Assembly (NCBI GenBank): GCA_001586195.1 | Contig: CP014609.1 | Location: forward strand, 1,152,001 to 1,216,000 | Direction of reading: 5' to 3' | DNA length: 64,000 nt | Source of the DNA: Solibacillus silvestris | Lineage (GTDB): Bacteria > Bacillota > Bacilli > Bacillales_A > Planococcaceae | In this document: positions 50,263 to 58,724 of the stretch, in pieces | Layout: each line of letters opens with the position of its first letter | Position numbering within the stretch: position 1 is the stretch's first letter | Notes under the pieces: generated by a model | Told to the model about the DNA's origin: nothing | The model's database searches: none | The model's input: only the letters and a program-made list of their open reading frames with translations | Made by a program: the position numbers and the translations under genes

Positions 50263-52479
50263 ATGAAAAAATGGACAACCGCTTTAGGCATGTCGATTGT
50301 TTCTTTAGGATTGCTTGCCAGTCCTGCTCTTGCAGAGGCTTCTGTCAATCCGAAAGAAGAAAGGGTACCCATCTATGTTGCGATGACAGATGAAAGTGTA
50401 ACAAAAGAACAGTTGATTAAAATTTTAAAAACGAAATTACCGGAGATGTTTGCTACATACTCTGATAGTGATTTCCAAATGACTTCTATGAGTTATCATT
50501 ATGCTGATGATTTAACTACACGTTATGAATTAATGTTCCAAAAAAAGGTCAATAAACAGATGGAAAGCGGCAGTGTTTCATTCAGATCGGACAACCTAGA
50601 AATTGAGCATTTATATTTCAGTCCTGCAAGTGTGAAGGATGCTTTATTCCCAGGTAAAATAACTGAAGAACAAGGACGTAAAATTGCAGAAGATTTCGTT
50701 AAAAAGGTGGCCTCGTCATCCAATTACGTGATATCAACTGAAACACCTAGTTATTTCAGCCGTCTAATTACTGAGCCGATTACGTACAATTACAGCTTCA
50801 CTTCAACCGAAAAAAATATTCCAATTCAGGATCAATCAATGATAGTAAGTGTACTTGGCGATGGTAAAATCCAATATTTCACACAAATGAGTCCTGATCA
50901 AAAACGCATGTCGTTTGAAGAGACGACAAATGTTGTTACAAAAGAAGCAGCGTTAGAAAAAATGAAAGATCAACTAAATTTAACTTTGCAATACACGGTT
51001 GATTATTCCTTAACATCTTCCAAGCCTGCTGTTAAACTTGTTTACTTGCCAGCCCCAAATGTAATTGGTTTACATGCGACTTCTAATAAATGGGCAACTA
51101 CAACAGGCAAAGTGGATTCGTTAAATGGCAAAGTAGCATTACAACCGCTTGCGCCAAACCAATTAAAAGAACCATCACCAATTACAATTGATGACGCGAA
51201 AGAAATTGCAAAACAGTTAGTAGCAAGCCAGGGAAATACAACAAAATTCACAATTGATCATGCCTATGAACATGAAATGAATGATCAAGCCGTAATCAGT
51301 GTTTCCTATTCTTACCGCTACCGAAACGGCTCGTTCGGTTCATCAATCGAATTCAATAAAAACACTGGGGAACTTATCTCTTACTCTGACTTCTATAGTC
51401 CACTCCCGCTAGAAGATGATGAAACGGAAAATACAGTTCCAAGACTGGATAAAGATAAGGTCCTCGCAGCAGCGGAAAAATATGTGAAGGAGCTTGCTCC
51501 AACATCCGTACATGAATATGCGAAGGCACATACAGATCCGGTTTATGATAAGGAATCAAAAGTGCATTATGTGAATTTCCCACGAATTAAAAATGGACTG
51601 ATTGTAAATGGTGACAGTCTATCGGTAACAATTGATGACGAAGGGAAATTGAAATCATTCTATCGCTATCCATTGGATATTGAGGAATGGCCAGATGCAT
51701 CAGCAACAGTTTCAGGCGAAGAGGCAAAGAAACTATTTGCAGATGCACTGGATGTTAAACTTGTTTACCACCGACTGCAAAATGAAGACGGTAAATACGA
51801 GCTTGTATATGTCCCGACAGTAAAGGGACAAGAGTACTACCAAATCGATGCCAACAGTGGCGAGATTGTCAGTCCGTATGTACAAACTGAAAAAGCGAAA
51901 GTAACTCACCCGACTGCCGAAAAGGAACTGAATTATTTAATTCAGGCTGGTGCAATTGAAGTGAAGGATCCGAAAACTTTCAATGCGGATACGGCCATTT
52001 CACAAGGGCAGGCGCTTCAAACTATCATTAAGTCCATCACTTATTTCTATGAGGATTATTATGCATATCGTCCGGAGCAGCCACCAGTTTCATTCGATGA
52101 AATCAATCCGGATCATCCGTATTATAATGTAGTGGAAACTGCAACACGTCTAGGCATTTTAAATCCGCTGGAAGATGAATTAAACATCGACCAAAAAGTA
52201 ACAAATGAGCAATTAGCCGTTTGGTATATCCGAACACTAGGTCTTGAACAAGCGGCAAAGCATGCGGACATCTATCAGTTAACGATAAAAGATGCGGCTG
52301 ATGTTGATCCGGAAAAAATCGGATATGTTGCAATTTCGCATGTCTTAGGACTTCAAGGTGCGGAACAATCGATGTTCTTACCGAAAAAAGAAGTAACATA
52401 TGCACAGCTTGCAAAATCTATTATTGAACTTGCATATGAAATAGCAGAAAAACGCAATAGCGGTTCGTATTACTACTAA
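50263..52479 (+). CDS. secreted YcdB/PepSY-repeat protein with SLH domains
   Basis: A 738-residue exported protein. Signal peptide MKKWTTALGMSIVSLGLLAS ends near the ALAEAS site (about residue 26). Several YcdB/YcdC-like or PepSY-like repeats follow (KITEEQGRKIAEDFVKKV, ITIDDAKEIAKQLVA, DKVLAAAEKYVKEL, VSGEEAKKLFADAL). The last 170 residues look like S-layer homology domains (LNYLIQAGAIEVKDPKTFN, TATRLGILNPLEDEL, AISHVLGLQGAEQSM), which would bind secondary cell-wall polymer. ATG 50263 follows AAAGGAGG. It may regulate a wall protease, as PepSY proteins often do; that is inference. Confidence 0.87.
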   Translation: MKKWTTALGMSIVSLGLLASPALAEASVNPKEERVPIYVAMTDESVTKEQLIKILKTKLPEMFATYSDSDFQMTSMSYHYADDLTTRYELMFQKKVNKQMESGSVSFRSDNLEIEHLYFSPASVKDALFPGKITEEQGRKIAEDFVKKVASSSNYVISTETPSYFSRLITEPITYNYSFTSTEKNIPIQDQSMIVSVLGDGKIQYFTQMSPDQKRMSFEETTNVVTKEAALEKMKDQLNLTLQYTVDYSLTSSKPAVKLVYLPAPNVIGLHATSNKWATTTGKVDSLNGKVALQPLAPNQLKEPSPITIDDAKEIAKQLVASQGNTTKFTIDHAYEHEMNDQAVISVSYSYRYRNGSFGSSIEFNKNTGELISYSDFYSPLPLEDDETENTVPRLDKDKVLAAAEKYVKELAPTSVHEYAKAHTDPVYDKESKVHYVNFPRIKNGLIVNGDSLSVTIDDEGKLKSFYRYPLDIEEWPDASATVSGEEAKKLFADALDVKLVYHRLQNEDGKYELVYVPTVKGQEYYQIDANSGEIVSPYVQTEKAKVTHPTAEKELNYLIQAGAIEVKDPKTFNADTAISQGQALQTIIKSITYFYEDYYAYRPEQPPVSFDEINPDHPYYNVVETATRLGILNPLEDELNIDQKVTNEQLAVWYIRTLGLEQAAKHADIYQLTIKDAADVDPEKIGYVAISHVLGLQGAEQSMFLPKKEVTYAQLAKSIIELAYEIAEKRNSGSYYY

Positions 52480-52495
52480 CCTTTATAATGGTTTT

Positions 52496-52534
52496 AAACT
52501 CGTGAAGTTTTTAAAGACTCCACGGGTTTTTTTT
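52496..52534 (+). terminator. terminator after the SLH-protein gene
   Basis: AAACTCGTG and CACGGGTTT pair (one G-U) and a long T-run follows. Confidence 0.85.
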
Positions 52535-52712
52535 ATTTTTTTTTCATAAAATAAGGAATATACGTTCTCTTTTGTGCAATAGTTAGTGGTTTAACTGTAC
52601 CGACTTGTGATAAAATAATTTAAAGTGCTAAACTGAAAAAAATCGCGATAATTTTTTTGAAACGTTGTAAGATAGTACAAGTAACGAATCAATAATGGAA
52701 GTTGGGAAAAAA

Positions 52713-53141
52713 ATGCAAAAAAATAAATACCGAATTCATAGTAATGTTCTGTTTGAAATTGCACAAAGCCGTTCATTCACAGAAAAGGATAATATCGAGG
52801 AACGTTTTGATGAAGAGGGAAAAATCAAATTATTAAGTGACCGTGCTGGAGCGGATTTATCACTATCGATTGTAAAAACTGAAGATGGGATCGCTTATTC
52901 AGTAAAATGGGATGACTCGGAAGAAGTTTTCAAAGGTTGGAACATGGCTTGGGAAGAATTTATTTGGTGCTTAGGTGTTGTCAACAAACCACTTGAAGAA
53001 GCGGCGAAAAAAGCTGCAGAAGAAGCGAAACGTCGTGCAGCTGAAGAAGCATTGCTAGCAGAAGAAAATGCAGAACTTGAAGAAGCTGTAGCAGAAGAAG
53101 CATCAACTGAAGAAGCTTCGGCTGAAGAATCATCTAAATAA
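52713..53141 (+). CDS. unknown protein with Ala/Glu-rich C-terminus
   Basis: A 142-residue protein. The first 90 residues (KYRIHSNVLFEIAQSRSFTE, then LSIVKTEDGIAYSVKWDDSE) look like a small beta domain. The last 50 are low-complexity Ala-Glu-Lys repeats (EEAAKKAAEEAKRRAAEEA), probably a helix or coiled coil. No family is recognised. ATG 52713 is preferred with GGGA before it, over the ATG at 52695. A good terminator follows. Confidence 0.65.
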   Translation: MQKNKYRIHSNVLFEIAQSRSFTEKDNIEERFDEEGKIKLLSDRAGADLSLSIVKTEDGIAYSVKWDDSEEVFKGWNMAWEEFIWCLGVVNKPLEEAAKKAAEEAKRRAAEEALLAEENAELEEAVAEEASTEEASAEESSK

Positions 53142-53148
53142 TAATGTG

Positions 53149-53184
53149 AAACGCCTTCTCAATATAATTGAAGAAGGCGTTTTG
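53149..53184 (+). terminator. terminator after 52713 gene
   Basis: AAACGCCTTCT and AGAAGGCGTTT form a perfect 11-bp stem followed by TTG. Confidence 0.8.
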
Positions 53185-53237
53185 ATTACGCCATACAATA
53201 GTGAGAAGCCGATAATTTAAATGGATTACAAATAAAA

Positions 53238-53273
53238 AAACATCCATCTCCTCACAAGGGAATATGGATGTTT
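53238..53273 (-). terminator. terminator of the MATE gene
   Basis: AAACATCCAT and ATGGATGTTT pair; on the minus strand a T-run follows. Confidence 0.85.
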
Positions 53274-53281
53274 CAATATAT

Positions 53282-54628
53282 CTATTTATCAGAACTAACA
53301 ATGGCATAGCGTTCCCATTTCCGACTGCGCCAGCGGAAAATAACGAGTACTGCGCGGATCCATTCATCACATGCAATAGCAAGCCATACACCGACAAGGC
53401 CTAAGTCAAGAACGAAGACGAATAAATAACCTAGGGATAAACCGATAACGATCATGGAAATAAAACCAATACGGACAGGATAAGCGGCATCCCCTGAAGC
53501 ACGCAAAGAGTTAATGATCGTAATGTTAATCGTACGTCCTGTCTCCAGTAAAATACTTAATAATAGTACGCTCGCCCCGATTTGAATAATTTCTTCATTG
53601 TCAGTAAAGATGCGCATGAACGGTTCTCTAAAGAGGATGATAATTGCGACCATGGACAATGTAAAAATTAAAGCCGATTTTACACCAAACCATACTTTAC
53701 TATAGGCAAGTTCTTTCTCGCCTGCTCCGACATACCGGCCGACTAAAATAGCTGTCGCCATCCCGATTGCCATTGCAAAAAGATAAGTAAACATCGAGAT
53801 ATTCACGGCATACTGACGGGCAGATAATGCCTCGGCTCCAATAAATGTTACATAATAGAGAAGGACAATTTGATTGGTCTGGTAGAGCACCTGCTCAAGG
53901 GCAGACGGAATTCCGATTTTCAATATTTTTGAAATATAGTTTTTGGACAATCTATAGTAATCTGCCCATTCAATACGAACCTCCAACGCCTGGTATAAAA
54001 GCCAAAAAAATACAACTGATGCCAAGACACGACTAATAACAGAAGATATTGCTGCACCTTCCACGCCAAGTTCCGGCATTCCAAATTTACCAAAGATTAA
54101 AATATAGTTTAAAACAACGTGTACAATATTCATTGCAAGCGACACGTACATCGTTTGCTTCGTCCAGCCTTGTACACGAATAATTGAAGACATGGAAGTA
54201 ATTAAAGCCTGAACGAATATAAAGCCTCCGACAATGACCAAATAGCTCTGCGCTGCTTCCAATACAGCACCTTGCAGGTTCATCATCTTCATTAGAACAT
54301 CGGAAAATAATATAAATAACCCACTAATGACTAAACCGACGAGTAAATTGAGTGTTACCGATAAAGCTGCGATTTGGGATGCTTCAGCAATTAGGCGGGA
54401 ACCTAAATATTGAGAAACGACAATGGATGCACCCGTACCGATTACCCCTAATAATAAAATTGCAATTTGTATATATTGATTGGCTGTTCCAACGCCTGCT
54501 ACTGCATCATCCGATACAGCACTTAACATAAATGTATCCGCTAACCCCATCAGCATAAATAGGAACAACTCTAAAAATAATGGCCAAGTTAACTTAAATA
54601 AACTCAATTCTTTCGTGCTATTTTCCAA
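53282..54628 (-). CDS. MATE-family efflux transporter
   Basis: A 448-residue multidrug/oligosaccharidyl exporter with about 12 membrane helices in two homologous halves. The start FKLTWPLFLELFLFMLMGLADTFML and AVAGVGTANQYIQI are typical of the DinF/NorM group. The second half has GIPSALEQVLYQTNQIVLLY. It exchanges Na+ or H+ for cationic drugs in known members. It is alone, on the minus strand, and the substrate cannot be assigned. Confidence 0.93.
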   Translation of the reverse strand: MENSTKELSLFKLTWPLFLELFLFMLMGLADTFMLSAVSDDAVAGVGTANQYIQIAILLLGVIGTGASIVVSQYLGSRLIAEASQIAALSVTLNLLVGLVISGLFILFSDVLMKMMNLQGAVLEAAQSYLVIVGGFIFVQALITSMSSIIRVQGWTKQTMYVSLAMNIVHVVLNYILIFGKFGMPELGVEGAAISSVISRVLASVVFFWLLYQALEVRIEWADYYRLSKNYISKILKIGIPSALEQVLYQTNQIVLLYYVTFIGAEALSARQYAVNISMFTYLFAMAIGMATAILVGRYVGAGEKELAYSKVWFGVKSALIFTLSMVAIIILFREPFMRIFTDNEEIIQIGASVLLLSILLETGRTINITIINSLRASGDAAYPVRIGFISMIVIGLSLGYLFVFVLDLGLVGVWLAIACDEWIRAVLVIFRWRSRKWERYAIVSSDK

Positions 54629-54825
54629 TCAGTTCACTCTTTCTATTGTTTAAATCAAAACAAAAAATATATTAGCATAAATTGTTACTATAGGATAGTT
54701 TTTTACTCACCGCTCAAAAGAAGGTAAAAAGTCATGCAAAAAAATGTTAATATATGGTTCTATTTTATGCGAATAATAAAGTTATTCAGATATTTGTAAT
54801 ATATTCTCGACATATTTCGACTATT

Positions 54826-54842
54826 TGTTATCGAATTGTAAT
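54826..54842 (+). promoter_or_regulatory. WalR (YycF) binding site upstream of the LysM-3D gene
   Basis: TGTTAT-CGAAT-TGTAAT matches the WalR box TGTWAH-N5-TGTWAH exactly. It lies 110 bases before the LysM-3D gene at 54952, a yocH-like gene; B. subtilis yocH is a WalR target. In the rest of the 323-base gap 54629-54951 I see no other clear site. Confidence 0.72.
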
Positions 54843-54951
54843 ATTGACGGCATGAACATGTCATCTCACTGAAACATTGGGAGGTTATGCTAGGTCATGT
54901 TGAATCAAAAAGATTTTTCACGACACTTTCTTTGGAGGGAAATATTCAAGT

Positions 54952-55527
54952 ATGATCAAGAAAATAGTAGCATTTATTGCGGTTATGGTCGCAAGCACAT
55001 TCATTTTTGCAGGAACGTCAGAGGCAGCTTCACATACAATTAAAAAAGGCGAGAATTTAACAATGCTTGCGAAGAAATACGATACATCCGTAAAAGAACT
55101 TATGGCATTGAATGATTTAAAGACTACAAAAGTACAAATTAAACAAGTCCTTAAGTTACCAAGCCATATTAAAAATAAGCCGACAGCAAAGAAAGCGACA
55201 ATAAAAAAATCAGCCACACATCCTTCTAATGTAAAAAAGACAATTAAGATGTCATCAACGGCTTACACAGCTAACTGCAAAGGCTGTTCTGGTATTACGA
55301 AAACCGGGTTGAATTTACGTAAAAATCCTAGTTTGAAGGTCATTGCAGTAGATCCGAAAATCATTCCACTTGGCTCTAAAGTATGGGTGGAAGGCTATGG
55401 AATTGCCGTTGCGGGTGATGTTGGCAGTGCCATTAAAGGAAAGAAAATTGATATTTTTATGAGTAAAAAATCGACAGCTAAAAATTGGGGTCGAAAAACA
55501 GTCACGGTTAAACTTTTAAAATCATAA
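54952..55527 (+). CDS. LysM and 3D-domain cell-wall protein (YocH-like)
   Basis: A 191-residue secreted protein. Signal peptide IKKIVAFIAVMVASTFIFAG ends near TSEAAS (about residue 25). A LysM peptidoglycan-binding domain (HTIKKGENLTMLAKKYDTSV) spans about residues 27-72, then a basic linker, then a 3D domain (MSSTAYTANCKGCSGITKTG, IAVDPKIIPLGSKVWVEGYG). The three conserved aspartates are in VDPK, AGDVG and KIDIF. B. subtilis YocH is a muropeptide-hydrolysing homologue. ATG 54952 is behind GGAGGG, with a WalR box upstream. Confidence 0.9.
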   Translation: MIKKIVAFIAVMVASTFIFAGTSEAASHTIKKGENLTMLAKKYDTSVKELMALNDLKTTKVQIKQVLKLPSHIKNKPTAKKATIKKSATHPSNVKKTIKMSSTAYTANCKGCSGITKTGLNLRKNPSLKVIAVDPKIIPLGSKVWVEGYGIAVAGDVGSAIKGKKIDIFMSKKSTAKNWGRKTVTVKLLKS

Positions 55528-55534
55528 AACAAAG

Positions 55535-55575
55535 CCTATTGCGATGAAACTTACTTTTCGCAATAGGTTTTTTTT
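55535..55575 (+). terminator. terminator after the LysM-3D gene
   Basis: CCTATTGCG and CGCAATAGG form a 9-bp stem followed by a run of T. Confidence 0.88.
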
Positions 55576-55623
55576 ATTTTAAGTTATAATATAAAAAGAT
55601 TTTGCGGAAGGAATGGATCTGAA

Positions 55624-55794
55624 ATGTTTTTTTATGAGACAACTTGCCGGTATTGCCGGAAGCCATTCAAGTTGATGGAAGGTACAAAAAAATATAATCA
55701 ATATAAAGTAAACCGACAAGCAAGCATCAGTTGTGATGATTGTGAACGGCGGATCGAAGCAGATTCAAGAAAATATTTGTTTAATCGGGATTAG
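55624..55794 (+). CDS. 56-residue zinc-ribbon protein
   Basis: A small gene with ATG 55624 behind AAGGAATGG and stop at 55794. The 56-residue product has two CxxC pairs: TTCRYCRKP (Cys8/Cys11) and ISCDDCERR (Cys37/Cys40), a Cys4 zinc ribbon. The spacing resembles small Bacillus zinc-ribbon proteins such as YlaI-type, but identity is not certain. It overlaps the stop of the convergent gene by four bases. Confidence 0.72.
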   Translation: MFFYETTCRYCRKPFKLMEGTKKYNQYKVNRQASISCDDCERRIEADSRKYLFNRD

Positions 55795-56051
55795 GGTTTG
55801 CCCATCATTTTTCTTATTTGCCGAAGTTCCCGAATTAATTTATCGATTTCGTCTTGCATTTGCTTAAAATCAGATTCGCTGCCATAGGAAGCCGAAGCCT
55901 GCTGTCCGTTTTGCTCCTCAAGCAGCTTTAATGAAATTCCTGCAGAAATCATAGACAATACATCGCCAATCGTTGTAACAGCAGCACCTGCATAGGCAAG
56001 CCTGGCTGCGATTACTTCTAAAGAGGGTGTAGAATCCGAACCATTATTCAA
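55791..56051 (-). CDS. unknown 86-residue protein with C-terminal coiled coil
   Basis: A small protein with an Ala/Gly-rich hydrophobic middle (VIAARLAYAGAAVTTIGDVL, then SMISAGISLKLLEEQ) and a helical charged tail (QMQDEIDKLIRELRQIRKMM) of likely coiled-coil nature. TTG 56051 follows GGAGGA with six bases, a strong ribosome site that decides the start. It may be membrane- or partner-associated. Not recognised. It overlaps the zinc-ribbon gene at its 3' end by four bases. Confidence 0.68.
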   Translation of the reverse strand: MNNGSDSTPSLEVIAARLAYAGAAVTTIGDVLSMISAGISLKLLEEQNGQQASASYGSESDFKQMQDEIDKLIRELRQIRKMMGKP

Positions 56052-56161
56052 TTATATTCCTCCAATTCATAGGCAGATGCCTTTACCATATGTATATACG
56101 CCTGAAAAATTTTCATTACAGGATCATTGCGTTAAGAACGAAATAAAAGGAGTTGGTAGTC

Positions 56162-56494
56162 TTGGATGGCAAAAAAGTAGAAATTGAATGCAGAAACTGT
56201 CAAGAAAGGATGACGATCGATTTTTCTACAGATCATTTTTCTTCGGAAATCCAAATATTTAACGGAAAAAAACAACAGAAAAGGACTTATATTAAGGAAT
56301 GTCCGCATTGCCAAACAATTAACTCCGTCACGAGTGATAAAAAAGAGGAATGGGGCGGTAGGAAAGGACCAAATATAAAACTTTTTATGTTTTCTGGTTT
56401 ATTCGGCTGCTTAGGATTTATCGTTATTAGTTTCCTTTTACTTTATTTTGCTTTTAAAGGTTTCGGTTTTTTGGTCGATTGGTTATTTAATTAA
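56162..56494 (+). CDS. zinc-ribbon protein with one membrane helix
   Basis: A 110-residue protein. The N-terminal zinc ribbon has CRNCQE and KECPHCQ cysteine pairs, and a membrane segment (LFGCLGFIVISFLLLYFAF) follows at about residues 80-98. TTG 56162 lies nine bases after AAAGGAG; the earlier TTG 56153 overlaps that site. The arrangement suggests a cytosolic zinc ribbon held at the membrane. Function unknown. Confidence 0.68.
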   Translation: MDGKKVEIECRNCQERMTIDFSTDHFSSEIQIFNGKKQQKRTYIKECPHCQTINSVTSDKKEEWGGRKGPNIKLFMFSGLFGCLGFIVISFLLLYFAFKGFGFLVDWLFN

Positions 56495-56545
56495 GGAAAT
56501 GATAAAATTTCATGCTATAATAAATAGCTTGTGGAGGTGTAGTTA

Positions 56546-56755
56546 ATGTCAAAGAAATGGACAATCCATTCGATTCGCGAATATGTAGAAAAGAATACAG
56601 ATACAAAATTAATATCAACAGAATTTAAAGGGTTTTCGCAAAAATTAGATTTCCAATGTGCTTGTGGGAACACATTCCAAAAACCTTGGAAAAAATTCAA
56701 AGAAAACAAACAGCAAAAATGTGAAGTGTGCCAGCCACCGAAAGAATCACGCTAA
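56546..56755 (+). CDS. small zinc-ribbon protein
   Basis: A 69-residue basic protein with a Cys4 pattern, FQCACGNTF and KCEVCQPP, spaced about 22 residues apart. Basic residues between them (KPWKKFKENKQQK) suggest nucleic-acid contact. ATG 56546 follows GTGGAGGTG. It is followed by a terminator. Third of three small zinc-ribbon genes in 1.2 kb. Confidence 0.7.
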   Translation: MSKKWTIHSIREYVEKNTDTKLISTEFKGFSQKLDFQCACGNTFQKPWKKFKENKQQKCEVCQPPKESR

Positions 56756-56779
56756 AGAAATAAACGGTATTCAAATACG

Positions 56780-56820
56780 TCAAAAACGCTGTCTAGCAAT
56801 AAACTAGTCAGCGTTTTTGA
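56780..56820. terminator. bidirectional terminator
   Basis: TCAAAAACGCTG and CAGCGTTTTTGA form a perfect 12-bp stem between convergent genes. Confidence 0.9.
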
Positions 56821-56832
56821 CTGTTGCTTCGT

Positions 56833-58008
56833 TCATAATGAATGGCTAACAATTGTCAGATTCAGTTCATTATAAAGTTCATAAAAACTTTTATGTTCAG
56901 TATTTTCTGCAGAGCCTATATAAACAACACTATTTTTAAAGTGCAGGCTGTTTGACAGTACTTCTTTATATTTTCCGGTAGTAATGAGTAAAAACTTTTG
57001 CTCACAGTAAGGATAGATGATTAATTGACTGTTGGCTGTTCCAATATTCATTACCTCAAACAGTTTCCTGAAAGTCATATGATTTTTCAGCTTAAATTTA
57101 TACATTGAAATCAGGTTGTTTTCATCAGAGTGCTCACTGAAAAATGTATTGGCAAGTTTGTAAAACTGCTTTGAATTATATATGAGAACACTCTGAGGCT
57201 TATTGATTTCAGATGCCATAAATGAATTATGACGTTCAATTATTTCCTTGCAAAATGTCAGCAGATCGCTATATAGATCATTGGAATCCGGATGTTTCTT
57301 TATTATCCGGTAAAAATGCCGGGATAAAAAGGAAGTATACATAATCTCGTTCGATTCATTAAATTTTTTTAACAATGAAGACATCGAAAAAACAGCCATT
57401 TCATAATTTTGCTTTAAGAAATTTGTGCTTGCCTGAATGGAATGGACAAAAACAACTTCCGCATCATTCTTACATTGTTCAATATACCAGTTAAACTGGC
57501 CAATATAATTCTTTGCTTCCTCAAAGCTTCCTACTTCCAATAGGGTGGTAACGAGCTGTAACTGTGCATTACATTCATAAAATAATCGGTCCTCTTTCAT
57601 TTCCAAAGCATAAAAGTAGGCACTTTTGGCATATTGAACCGCTTCGGGATTGTTACTTTTTTCAAGTGCAAGAATGCTTAGTAAATAGTAGCACATTGAC
57701 AAATTTTGAGGGGAAGAATCTGAATCAATTGAGTGAATGATTGAGTTGATCAGCATGTCGCTTTGAGGAATAATAGCAACTATGGAAGCAAATTTAACAC
57801 AGCAAACAAGCGCTTCTGTCACATGTTCCGGGTTGCCCGATCTTTCTATGGTCGCCAAAATAAACTGAAGCTGAGCAAATGCCTCGTCGAACTGTTTGTT
57901 TGAATAATAGGTCTGAAATTGCTTTATACTCAGCGTTAAAGAGCTTTCGATCAATTGCAATTCGGTATTCAAACTATTTTGTAAAGATGATTGGGAACAG
58001 GTATGCAT
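56833..58008 (-). CDS. unknown 391-residue protein, TPR-like helices
   Basis: I do not recognise a family. The protein is helical throughout, with TPR-like pairs (KQFDEAFAQLQFILATIE, EAVQYAKSAYFYALEMKE, SFEEAKNYIGQFNWYIEQ, NYEMAVFSMSSLLKKF). The C-terminal 90 residues (about 300-391) are more beta-like and may form a separate domain (SQLIIYPYCEQKFLLITTG). ATG 58008 lies one base after the TGA of the preceding gene, whose end provides AAAGGAG, so translation is coupled. AT-rich compared with neighbours. Confidence 0.65.
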   Translation of the reverse strand: MHTCSQSSLQNSLNTELQLIESSLTLSIKQFQTYYSNKQFDEAFAQLQFILATIERSGNPEHVTEALVCCVKFASIVAIIPQSDMLINSIIHSIDSDSSPQNLSMCYYLLSILALEKSNNPEAVQYAKSAYFYALEMKEDRLFYECNAQLQLVTTLLEVGSFEEAKNYIGQFNWYIEQCKNDAEVVFVHSIQASTNFLKQNYEMAVFSMSSLLKKFNESNEIMYTSFLSRHFYRIIKKHPDSNDLYSDLLTFCKEIIERHNSFMASEINKPQSVLIYNSKQFYKLANTFFSEHSDENNLISMYKFKLKNHMTFRKLFEVMNIGTANSQLIIYPYCEQKFLLITTGKYKEVLSNSLHFKNSVVYIGSAENTEHKSFYELYNELNLTIVSHSL

Positions 58009-58009
58009 A

Positions 58010-58585
58010 TCAAAACTCCTTTAGATGTATAAAATAATATCGATTTGTCCGGTCAATAGAATCTGTAATTAGTTGACTGAAATAGGTGTCCACAATAATT
58101 TTCGCTTTTAAACTGCTTAGAAATTGGATATGGATTTGATTGATTGTCAGACTTGGTGAGGAGGTACTTGGATTGTTTTCGTAAAAGTTAATTAATTCCA
58201 GAGGTAATTCAGATACAAAACCTGTTTCATCAACAAGTTTTTGAATCATCTGCTTTAATTTATTTTTTAGGAGAACGGAAAAGAGTAAGCAATATAAATG
58301 ATTATTGCTTTTTCTTTTTTTGAACTTTTGAAGTTCGCTTTGCTTTATCGTTAACTCATGAATATACGATTGAAAAGGATAGTAAAAACGTATGTTGTCA
58401 TCCATAATTAACTCATAATCATCCATAGTTAAATATGTATACAGATTATAAACAAAATGATAATAAAAATTATAACCTTCATTATAATCTTCTAATTGGA
58501 TTGCCAGAAATGGATAGTTTGACAGGAGATGCTGAAATTCTGAATACTTATGTTCTGAAACAAAATAATAGTTGTGGAGATTCAA
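58010..58585 (-). CDS. unknown 191-residue protein coupled to a TPR-like protein
   Basis: An aromatic-rich protein (YFVSEHKYSEFQHLLSNYPF, then YNEGYNFYYHFVYNLYTYL) with a basic middle (KFKKRKSNNHLY) and helical remainder. No motif is recognised. TTG 58585 follows GAGAGG at 11 bases, so the exact start is not certain. It is the first gene of a two-gene unit; its stop overlaps the ribosome site of the next. Both are AT-rich and look like accessory genes. Confidence 0.6.
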   Translation of the reverse strand: MNLHNYYFVSEHKYSEFQHLLSNYPFLAIQLEDYNEGYNFYYHFVYNLYTYLTMDDYELIMDDNIRFYYPFQSYIHELTIKQSELQKFKKRKSNNHLYCLLFSVLLKNKLKQMIQKLVDETGFVSELPLELINFYENNPSTSSPSLTINQIHIQFLSSLKAKIIVDTYFSQLITDSIDRTNRYYFIHLKEF

Positions 58586-58680
58586 TGAAATATCAGCCTC
58601 TCTATTATGGAAATTAATACAATATAAATTGTACAGAAACTTTGAACGTATATCAAACTAATATAGGCTCCAATTTAATA

Positions 58681-58710
58681 AAAAAGGAGCTAATTCAGAA
58701 AATTAGCCCT
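58681..58710 (-). terminator. terminator of the MFS gene
   Basis: On the minus strand AGGGCTAATT pairs with AATTAGCTCCT (one G-U), followed by T residues. Confidence 0.75.
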
Positions 58711-58724
58711 AGTTCTATATTATA

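Noticed and set aside
53134-53397. 87-codon minus-strand ORF
   Set aside because: Overlaps the MATE gene end in another frame and the two terminators; no support.
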